From assembly GCF_012489685.1 (NCBI RefSeq), contig NC_080042.1, positions 7,766,852-7,830,851 of the forward strand: 64,000 nt of DNA, in the 5' to 3' direction. The DNA is from Lotus japonicus (lineage: Eukaryota; Streptophyta; Magnoliopsida; Fabales; Fabaceae). Below, piece by piece: positions 56,470 through 64,000 of the stretch. The translations under genes and the position numbers were made by a program. The notes beneath the pieces were generated by a model that had not been told where the DNA came from, searched no databases, and worked only from the letters and a program-made list of their open reading frames with translations. How positions within the stretch are numbered: position 1 is the first letter of the stretch; each line of letters opens with the position of its first letter.

Positions 56470-58929
56470 TTAGGAAGGAAATTCCTTACCATCAATCTTT
56501 CTTCCACATGTGCAAGGTAGGAACCTTGCACAAAACCTTTGGAACAACTCCTCCCAAGAGAGGGCATCATCTAAACCATCGTACCAAATCCTTGCTCCCC
56601 CCTTCAAGGATTGAAGGAAAAGCTTAATCTTCAGCTCATCACTAATCACACCTTCCATCTTTACAAGGTGACTAGCTTGAGTGAACCGGGCCATGTGCGC
56701 CTGGAAATTCTCATCTTTAGACCCCCCATACTTGTTTTCACTAACAAGCTTGATGAGAGCTTTATTAAGCTCAACATCTTTTTCACTTACCATGGGAGTC
56801 TCCTTTGAAGACCTGGACAAGCTTTTGATCATATCACAAACAAAACCATCATTAATGTTAGTTTGTAAATTAGGATTGAAAACCGAAAATCTTACCTTGT
56901 CCTCACCAACTCTGAGAATGAGCTGACCCTTATCAACATCGATCTTCGCCCTGCTAGTGGCTAAGAAGGGTCGGCCAAGAATGAGAGGAATCTTAGCATC
57001 CTCCTCCATGTCTAGCACCACAAAATCATCTGGGAACACGTACTTATCAACCTTAACCATCACATCTTCAATGATCCCATAAGGTGTTTTTAGGGATCGG
57101 TCTGCCATTTGTAAGGAGAGCATGGTCGGGGTGACCTCTCCTAAGTTCAGCCTTCTAAACATGCTAAGCGGCATCAAGTTGATGCTCGCTCCCAAATCAC
57201 ACAAGGCTTCAACAACAGTCAACCCCTCAATTTCCACTGGGATAGTAAAACTCCCAGGATCCCTTCTTTTCTTAGGCATTTTCCTTTGCAAAATGGCACT
57301 ACACTCCTCGGTCATCATGATAGTTTCATCAACCTCACTCAACTTCCTTCTTTTATTTAGGATATCCTTCATGAACTTAGCATAGATAGGCATTTGTTCC
57401 AAAGCTTCAGAAAAAGGAATATTAATGTGGAGTTTCTTAAAAACCTCCAAAAACTTGGAAAATTGTTTATCGAGATTTTTCTTAACCAAAGCCTTGGGGA
57501 ATGGAATCTTGCTGAGTTCAGGAGAAGGAGTACTCACAACTCTAGCTTTCACCGGTTCACTCACTCTCTTCTCCATGACACCCTCATGTTTTTGCTCTAC
57601 TTTCTCATTTTTCTCTCCCTCAACTTGTTTTTTTGACTCATGTAACACTCTCCCACTCCTAGTGGTAACTACAGCAGAATTTTCTTGTTTAGACAAAATT
57701 AAAGAATCGGGAGAAAACTTACCTTGAGGTATCTCGGCCATTTGCTTGACCAGCTGGCCAATTTGACTTTCCAAGTTCTTTATAGCCACCTCTTGGCTCT
57801 TGTAGTTGTTCTTCATGCGGTTGATGAAAGTCTCAACCAACTCCTCCAAACTCTTCTTGCCACCATCATTTTCACCAACTTGTTGTTGGACTTGTTGAGA
57901 TAGTCCAGAGCTTTGACCTCGGAAACCTTGATTATTCATGGTACAAAATTTACTAACATGAGGCCCTCCAATAGCCACACATTCCACTTTGGCTACTGTA
58001 GCACCGACCAAATTGGTCGCCTTTATATGATTTTGAATCTCCGCCATTTGTTCGGAGATTTGCTTATTGGAGGCCAAGAGCTTGTCGTAAGCTTCCACTT
58101 CAAACTTACTCCTTCGGGTTTGGCGATCATTTTCAGAGTTCATGGCTCCCGCTGCCATCTTTTCTATTAAGTCATACCCCGCTCGTGGGGGAAGAGCATC
58201 GAACTCGCCATTTGAAGCCGCATCTAGGCCAAACCTCCAAGAGTATTGTAGACCATCATAAAATGTTGCAACCAATTCAGCTTGGGTGAGATTGTGTTGA
58301 GGACATTTCCTCAAGAGCTTCTTGAAGCGCTCCCAAGCTTCATAGAGATTTTCTTCAGTGGGTTGCACAAAATTCATGATGTCTTTTTTCAATTTCCTCA
58401 AAATGGCTCTTGGAAAGAACCTTGTTGTGAACTTTTCCGCTAAGTCTTCCCAAGTAGTGAAGCTCCCTTGAGGTTGAGAATTCAGCCATTCCTCAACAGT
58501 GTCCTTCAAAGAAAATGGAAACAAGCTCAACCGAATTGCATCCGCCGGAACATTGTTCACCCGGTAAGTGTTGCGATTCCGGATGAACCTCTCCATGTGA
58601 GCATGTGGATCTTCCAAAGTACCTCCACCATATTGGTTTTGGCTCACCAAGTTGATGAATGCCGGTCTCAACTTAAAGTTTCCCACTCCCTCGGGAAAGA
58701 CAATGCTCCTGGGATAGTCATAACTCATGGTAGCCGAAGTGAGTTCCCGAAGAGACCGGTTGGCATTCTCAACTTCTTGTTCACATAATCGGAGGGTGAT
58801 CCCCTCCTGGATTCTGGCCTCAATATGGGCTTGCATCTCCTCCTCCGTCATTCGGCCACCCATGGTGGTGTCTCTTGTGAGATTAGCCTGAAAGTTTGAT
58901 ACTAAACAAAGAAAGATTAGTAGCACCAA
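56470..58929 (-). CDS. Gag-protease polyprotein with a second gag-like C-terminal domain
   Basis: 819 codons. The likely start is the Met of MGGRMTEEEM (58863), about 130 bp after the PBS; the upstream frame is open by chance. Gag domain at about 88-235 (RPAFINLVSQNQYGG, HMERFIRN, FPFSLKDTVEEWLNSQ, TRFFPRAILRKLKKDI). The zinc knuckle is degenerate (CVAIGGPHVSKFC). A coiled-coil/Lys-rich linker follows. The aspartic protease region at about 560-690 contains EALCDLGASINLMPLSMF, with DLGAS replacing DSGA as in Athila/Tat, and LILGRPFLATSRAKID. Residues about 724-805 again resemble gag: LVSENKYGGSKDENFQAHM, LFLQSLKGGARIWYDG, LSWEELFQRFCARFLP. There is no RT or integrase. The protein is presumably structural, with self-cleavage. 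Confidence 0.9.
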   Translation of the reverse strand: MVLLIFLCLVSNFQANLTRDTTMGGRMTEEEMQAHIEARIQEGITLRLCEQEVENANRSLRELTSATMSYDYPRSIVFPEGVGNFKLRPAFINLVSQNQYGGGTLEDPHAHMERFIRNRNTYRVNNVPADAIRLSLFPFSLKDTVEEWLNSQPQGSFTTWEDLAEKFTTRFFPRAILRKLKKDIMNFVQPTEENLYEAWERFKKLLRKCPQHNLTQAELVATFYDGLQYSWRFGLDAASNGEFDALPPRAGYDLIEKMAAGAMNSENDRQTRRSKFEVEAYDKLLASNKQISEQMAEIQNHIKATNLVGATVAKVECVAIGGPHVSKFCTMNNQGFRGQSSGLSQQVQQQVGENDGGKKSLEELVETFINRMKNNYKSQEVAIKNLESQIGQLVKQMAEIPQGKFSPDSLILSKQENSAVVTTRSGRVLHESKKQVEGEKNEKVEQKHEGVMEKRVSEPVKARVVSTPSPELSKIPFPKALVKKNLDKQFSKFLEVFKKLHINIPFSEALEQMPIYAKFMKDILNKRRKLSEVDETIMMTEECSAILQRKMPKKRRDPGSFTIPVEIEGLTVVEALCDLGASINLMPLSMFRRLNLGEVTPTMLSLQMADRSLKTPYGIIEDVMVKVDKYVFPDDFVVLDMEEDAKIPLILGRPFLATSRAKIDVDKGQLILRVGEDKVRFSVFNPNLQTNINDGFVCDMIKSLSRSSKETPMVSEKDVELNKALIKLVSENKYGGSKDENFQAHMARFTQASHLVKMEGVISDELKIKLFLQSLKGGARIWYDGLDDALSWEELFQRFCARFLPCTCGRKIDGKEFPS

Positions 58930-58997
58930 TTCTAGACAAGTTCAAAACAAAAATAAAACCACAAACTAAAAACTTAAACCAAAAATCGCAAAACAAT

Positions 58998-59015
58998 TCC
59001 CCGGCAACGGCGCCA
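58998..59015 (-). promoter_or_regulatory. Primer-binding site of the gag-protease element
   Basis: The minus strand reads TGGCGCCGTTGCCGGGGA, the widespread Athila-type PBS, complementary to the 3' end of a tRNA (tRNA-Asp type as I recall it). It lies 18 bases inside the LTR edge. Confidence 0.85.
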
Positions 59016-59033
59016 AAAACTTGTTGGTCAATC

Positions 59034-59227
59034 TGCAAGTGTACAGAATCTACCCGGTTTTAATTTATCGAACCACAGGGAATTGAAACATGAATTCAGT
59101 TTAAGCCTCGAGTTCACGGTAAGAAAGCGAGTAAAATTCAGTTTTAAGGTTGATTTTTTAGGTGACTAATTAACAAGCAATTGAAATATAAGTGTGTGAG
59201 AACAATGGTGAGCATGCCTTGGGTTCT
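59034..59227 (-). repeat. 5' LTR of the gag-protease element (right side, first 194 bp)
   Basis: Matches 37100-37293. It is broken at 59228 by a chromovirus LTR; the rest lies beyond the window. The five bases before the break are GTTCT. Confidence 0.9.
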
Positions 59228-60279
59228 TGTAACACCCCGATTTCGGTGGCGTCACTTTAGTAACCAAAATAAACTTAATGCGGAAAAACGGAGATATTTT
59301 TTTTTTTTAATAATAACTAAGACAAGACTGAATTAAATAAAACCCAACAATAACAATAATCAGAACTAATATACAATATATAAACAGCCCCCGCTGTAGT
59401 AGTAACCTCGTCACGAGTAAACCTCCAGTGACGGAAAGAAAAGTGTAACGCCCGAAGGCAAAAGGTACAATCCACAAGAAAGGTCAAGTGTCCGCAACAC
59501 CATCCCTCAAAACTGAGAATAAGCTGGCCCATCGGCCTGAAGCAAGACCTCCTAAGTCCAACCAACTCTCTGTGATTCTCGTAAAGAACCACACAAAAAG
59601 CTATAGGTGGGAAACTACCCTGTCCCCAAAGAAAACAAATGATGTTCAGAGCTAAGACTCTACTCCTACACTATTCCCATCTCGAGGAGCTCACACCAGC
59701 ACTAAAACCTACATGCTAGCATGATCGTCGCCCGAATCTGAATCCAGAACGACCTAGTCTATGTACACCATCCGTCCTCCTCTCGCTACCGCGATACGCT
59801 CCAGTTCCCGCATCTCAACCCTAGTTCCTCCCGAAGGATGAACCATCATGAATCAGCCCGCCAAAGACATCTGACAAAGGGCGTTTGTTCGCCAAAGCAC
59901 ACACAGAAGACGCGAGGGTCAACTCCAAAGAATTATGTAAATAATAGCACCAATAAATATAAATAAGATAATAGCCACTTAGGCTTATAACTAGGGATAA
60001 CATCCTAGGGTTGCATATTTCCACAAAGAATATAACGACTGTAAATCACAGTTAACATGCATCAAGTAGAACTAACAAGTATCAAACACACTCATCAACT
60101 ATGTCAGTATGCATGTTGCATGAAATGATATGCAGGTTAACCCAGTCAACCAATATGCAATCCGGAACGGATGGACATCATCGGATCAGTCCTAACACCA
60201 GCCACGGTGGGACCATTTCGGCCCGTGATGCCTCTTACTCCAACATCATCATGTAGTCAGATCAGCATAAAACCCGAAT

Positions 60280-60449
60280 AACGTCACTCTGCTTGGCGAC
60301 GGAACAAACCGACAACGTCACTCTGCTTGGCGACGGAACAAAACAACAACGTCACTCTGCTTGGCGACGGAACAAAACAACAACGTCACTCTGCTTGGCG
60401 ACGGAACAAAACAACAACGTCACTCTGCTTGGCGACGGGACAAACCAAA
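60280..60449. repeat. 34-bp minisatellite, five copies
   Basis: AACGTCACTCTGCTTGGCGAC starts at 60280, 60314, 60348, 60382 and 60416, exactly 34 bp apart, with almost no change between copies. Confidence 0.95.
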
Positions 60450-60789
60450 GGTATTGCCACTTATAGGCTGGGCACCTCGAGACGGTCGTAACACTAGCCT
60501 CGTGTTTAACCATTTCTGCTCGGGCGTCGCTTATCACCTTTGGCTATAGTCAAGACGGTACAAACTCTACATGGTTTGACCATTTCTGCTTGCTATGCCG
60601 AACATCAACAGGCACGATACAACTCTACATTGATGATCGTTACCTCCTGTTGTGCCAGGTATAGTCAGGACCGATCCAACTCTGCATGGCTGATCGTTAC
60701 TTCCTGCTATACCGAAGTACTCTGCTTGGCACTTCATCGCGTATATGCATGGGTGCAACCACTCACGATGACTCTTCGGGTCACCAATG

Positions 60790-60935
60790 CTCTCACGAAG
60801 TCTCATGCTTCAGTGAAGTTTCATGCTCTCACAAGGTCTCACGCCTCAGTGGAGTTCCATGCTTTCCACAAGGTCTCACGCCTCAGTGGAGTATCCCGCA
60901 TTCACAAGGTCTCACGCCTCAGTGAAGCTTCTCGG
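60790..60935. repeat. TCACGCCTCAGTGGAGT repeat patch
   Basis: Five or six copies of CACAAGGTCTCACGCCTCAGTGRAGT, clearly related to the minisatellite at 52404-52812, which places the two LTRs in related subfamilies. Confidence 0.85.
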
Positions 60936-62526
60936 CTCATCCCTTGGATGGCTATCAAACTGCTCAACGAGCGAAGGAGTACCAACATACTCAGAACTTA
61001 CCAAACTCCTCAGCACTTGGATCCGACGACACTCCTCGCTTTTCCAAAACTATGATTTGACTTCCAATGCCTTCCTTCGAGGTTGTTATCATTACTTAAA
61101 GATTTTGAGGTTATTTAAGGTCTTATGAATTTTCTTTATAAAATAGATTCCCTTTTGTCTTATCGCAAGTCTTATACATTTGCAGGATCTCCCAATCCCA
61201 AGTCGCTTCCAGAGGAGGTCTCGATCCACTAAACAAAATTAAGGCCCGAACCTCGTTCGTCCTATCAAACTTTCTCCAAACTCTCAAAATAAAATCGGCA
61301 TGACCTGCCCGCTATTCTCACCATTCAGAATCTCAGATTCCAGTACAGAGCATATTTAAATCATCACAATCAACAACATGTCATATATCAATAAATCGCA
61401 TCATAAACACTTAGCACTTAGCATATAAAGCATGCACCACACATCCTAGATTACCCACATAGCACATAGCATGTAAGACAATCTCAAAAACATTCAGTAG
61501 ATGAATCATCTACATTGTCAGCCGAAGCCTCAGAAAACATTTTCCAATCACACACAATTCCAGTGCATAAACAGTAAACAATGTCGAAACATCGACCCTA
61601 AGCATTAACTAGAGATTCAGTGAGAAGCCCTCACCTGCAGATTCTCCACGATTATCTTCTAACTCTTCCTCACAAGCAAAGCGTTGCTCCTCAGGAAATT
61701 CCTCAAAAGTTCCTTTAAAGCAAAGTCACAGAAATACTATCAGAATCTATCGAGAACTAAGCTATCGATACTTACTAAGGTTACACGAAGTAATCTATAC
61801 TCTAAGGTACGATAATCTAGCGTGAAAGACAAGTTTTCGGAAAAGGAAATTTTCCTCCTCCCCCTTAATAGGGCTCGGCCACTTTAGATAATTATGGGGC
61901 TCGATTTTTCTTCGATCAAACTTGGTTCCTATGCTTTCATAAGCCGTAACTAAGGGTATTCTGAACTCGGAAAAATTATCGGATCAAAAACTGTCGCAGG
62001 GGTATTTTGGTCATGATTTTTAACTTAGGATTTTCAAAACTGAAATCCCAAAAATAAAATTTTGCAGGGACGTCACCAACGACGTTTATGACAACTAATC
62101 CTACTAACACTAAGCTAAGGCGATAGTTTTTAGCCTAAAGGTTGAAGCTTTACCTCAAAAACTCCAAAAATGGGTATTTTAGGCTCAAATTGATTCCGGC
62201 GGAATTCCGGCGACATAACGGAAAATCTAACCCGGCAGAAGTGATCTTGGGCGCATAAGGAAGAGGTTTAGAATCAGAAATGAAAGATTCGGGATAGTTT
62301 TGCAAAAACCCATAAACTATCAGCTCAGAAAACTCTACAGAAAAGCTATGGAAAAAGCGATCGGAGGTAAGGATTAGCGACTATACCTCGAAACCTTGAA
62401 GCAGCAACTGATTAATCAACGATCAAGCAAGGATTGAACAAAATCTTCTTCTCCTTCTTCCTTGATGAACTCGCGGCCTTGAGAGGGAAAATGGAGGAGT
62501 TTTGTGTTTTTTTCTCACTTGCTTGC

Positions 62527-62556
62527 TATATATAGAAAATGGTAATTCGCGGGAAA
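62527..62556 (-). promoter_or_regulatory. Core promoter of the right-hand LTR (minus strand)
   Basis: TATATATAG (62527-62535) is CTATATATA on the minus strand, and GCGGGAAA (62549-62556) is TTTCCCGC. Arrangement and spacing are close to the plus-strand LTRs. Confidence 0.6.
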
Positions 62557-63252
62557 ATGAAAGTTTCGCGAATCTGATTTTTCCGGCATCATTCTCCATG
62601 AATTCTAAGATAGGTTTTGGCAAAGGAATTCCTAAGCTAAGAAGATGTCTCCTTGTATTTTTGGCAACTAATGCAAAGTCGGTGCAAAGTCGGTGTAAAA
62701 CTATTTTACCCGATAAGTTGCTTTTTGCATCGAATGTCGGAATGGAAAACTTCCTTCTGAAGAAAGATTGAAATCATCAAGAGAAATGGGTGTACGCGTG
62801 TAGAATATCCATTTGAAGTTCTGAATAGATAAAGTCTTCATTGTCGAGAAATTCTAGGGTTTTGAAATACCAGGGATTCGGTTTCGGCAAACTTCCGATG
62901 ATTGGAATCGGACGTTCGTAGATCCTAGAGTTTCGCCTCGAAACGATTGTGATATATGGAAAAAAAGAAGTGCTAACATTTCTCTGAAGATTTTTGGAAT
63001 TAACTTCCGTCGTGCCTAAAAGTGAAAATCAGCTATATACTAGGGTTTCTGACCTAGGTTTAAGCGTATAACGATCGTGCTATAACTTTTATCGATCATG
63101 ATGTAATCCTTTGACTTTTCCTGAACTTTCTTCTTCATAAATTTATTTCATTTGGTAAACTCTAGTTCAGGTTTCCCTTCACAATACATCAACCCTAATC
63201 GTAAATGGAAATCTCTTCCACTGATCCTAAGCTTAAAAACTTGGGTCTTACA

Positions 63253-63270
63253 TTACTACCCTCCAAAAAG
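63253..63270 (-). promoter_or_regulatory. Polypurine tract of the right-hand chromovirus copy
   Basis: The minus strand reads CTTTTTGGAGGGTAGTAA, matching 47724-47741 and directly adjoining the 3' LTR. Confidence 0.85.
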
Positions 63271-63296
63271 AAAGTTTCGTCCTCGAAACTTAGGGT

Positions 63297-63484
63297 TCAG
63301 TAAAAGCTCTGACTATTGTTCTTGATCTTTTCCTCTAACTCCCATATGGCATCGTCTGTGTCTTTGTTCCAAATAACTCTTACTAAAGCACTCTGCTTTC
63401 CCTTCGATTGTTTCCCTCTTCTAGTCCCAATGTTGACCAACGGCGTCTCAACAGACATATCATCTTTCAACTTGCCGAGGTTTA
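63297..63484 (-). pseudogene. C-terminal chromodomain end of pol, right-hand copy
   Basis: The minus strand reads KLKDDMSVETPLVNIGTRRG, then VRVIWNKDTDDAIWELEEKI and a TGA at 63297-63299. It is a clear homolog of the C-terminus at 47500-47704 but with several changes. Going upstream an in-frame TAG appears near 63490, and integrase sequence is not found. Confidence 0.85.
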
Positions 63485-64000
63485 ACTACAATCATCAATG
63501 ATAACACCACTAAAACTCTTACTCGATTATGATCTCCAGCTTCTGAAGTCAATCTTTACCCTAAGATTCTCATTCCACTTAGCAAAATTCACTCGCTAAT
63601 CTCTAGCTTGTATCACCGAAATCCATAACAAGTTTCATTCACTCTTAGACTTTAAGCAACTTGTCCACATATGACAACCTCAAGTGTTCATCTTAATACT
63701 AACCTTCCCTTTTCTGTAACTTGATCACCATCTCGTCAATCAACTTCTTAATCCCTCTATCAAATCCTAACCAACTTCGAGTCCTAGAAACTTAAGACAA
63801 CAATTCATAGACTTAAAACCTGAACCTTCACCAAGTTTGGACCTTTAATGTCCGTTAATTCTTCAATGCTTCCTAAATGAATATCCATTTCTTCAAACTA
63901 TATCTCCTTCGCAAGAGAACTTATACTTAATGCGAACTTTTTCCTCCCAGCTCGACTAATCCTCGATCCAATCAAGTTAATCTTACCAATCCTTCTATCA
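63485..64000. other. Interior of the right-hand element, no gene recognised
   Basis: No open pol frame and no motif of integrase or RT on either strand. Either a heavily decayed pol or the non-coding interior of a derivative element. Confidence 0.5.

Larger units (their letters stand above)
59228..63252 (-). repeat. 3' LTR of the right-hand chromovirus copy (4,025 bp)
   Basis: Plus-strand start TGTAACACCCC, end TGGGTCTTACA. Contains a 34-bp minisatellite (60280-60449), a second repeat patch (60790-60935), and a minus-strand promoter (62527-62556). Confidence 0.92.
37100..64000 (-). mobile_element. Large gag-protease LTR element lacking pol, minus strand, interrupted twice (runs off the right edge)
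   Basis: The left LTR is 37100-38428. The right LTR starts at 59034 and is broken at 59228 by another element. Between them, after removing the nested chromovirus (39025-55701), only about 3.9 kb of interior remains: PBS, one long gag-protease ORF and a long 3' region. RT and integrase are absent. The PBS type and the DLGAS protease motif point to the Athila/Tat side of Gypsy. Confidence 0.85.
59228..64000 (-). mobile_element. Second chromovirus-family element, minus strand, running off the right edge
   Basis: 3' LTR 59228-63252, then (in reverse) the polypurine tract and the C-terminal chromodomain end of pol. Beyond about 63490 no pol is readable, so the interior is decayed or replaced. 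Its LTR is clearly related to that of 39025-43074 but diverged and rearranged internally. Confidence 0.85.

Overview
The window looks like repeat-rich nuclear DNA of a flowering plant, most likely a eudicot. The evidence is: plant Copia and Gypsy LTR retrotransposons carrying tRNA-iMet-type primer-binding sites; a Sirevirus with an envelope-like gene; a chromodomain (Tekay/Del-like) chromovirus; CCCTAAA-type telomere-like motifs; and decayed fragments of plant genes (zeaxanthin epoxidase, receptor-like kinases, a GRF zinc-finger protein). A legume is possible but not proven. No intact host gene, tRNA or rRNA gene was found. Almost everything is transposon or tandem repeat, which suggests a heterochromatic region.

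Layout. (1) 1-533 is unassigned flank. (2) 534-11834 is a minus-strand Copia/Sirevirus remnant (3' LTR, multiple polypurine tracts, env-like ORF, pol). Its RNase H region is split by a 3,549-bp solo LTR of the chromovirus family (5300-8848, target duplication GTAAT). (3) 11868-12143 is a stray piece of the 1.3-kb satellite found later. (4) 12735-12974 is a zeaxanthin epoxidase (ZEP) fragment abutting a second minus-strand Copia element (12975-22201). The gag of that element is split by a 4,245-bp gag-only element (16806-21050, target duplication CCTTG). (5) 22324-22697 is a hAT-type MITE. A second ZEP fragment and fragments of two kinase genes follow, up to about 25,000. (6) 25548-33157 holds degenerate repeats and then five tandem units of a ~1.3-kb satellite. 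(7) 33369-37099 is a second array of about three ~1.28-kb units, each with a GRF zinc-finger gene fragment and degenerate telomere-like repeats. A perfect hairpin lies between the two arrays. (8) From 37100 past the right edge runs a large minus-strand gag-protease element lacking pol. It is interrupted by a 16.7-kb plus-strand chromovirus (39025-55701), whose 3' LTR is in turn split by a minus-strand solo LTR (51436-55337, target duplication TCTAC). Its right LTR is broken by another minus-strand chromovirus copy (59228 past the edge).

How the parts relate. The genes here are retrotransposon functions, not a host pathway: gag (capsid/nucleocapsid), protease, reverse transcriptase/RNase H, integrase, and in the chromovirus a C-terminal chromodomain. 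Two elements have gag but no polymerase and would need enzymes supplied by other elements. All the pol genes are broken by insertions, frameshifts or in-frame stops. The most unusual items are the gag-protease-gag-like single ORF (56470-58929), the ORF carried inside the chromovirus LTRs, an E2F-site-like motif next to the LTR TATA box, and the GRF zinc-finger fragment amplified inside a satellite.
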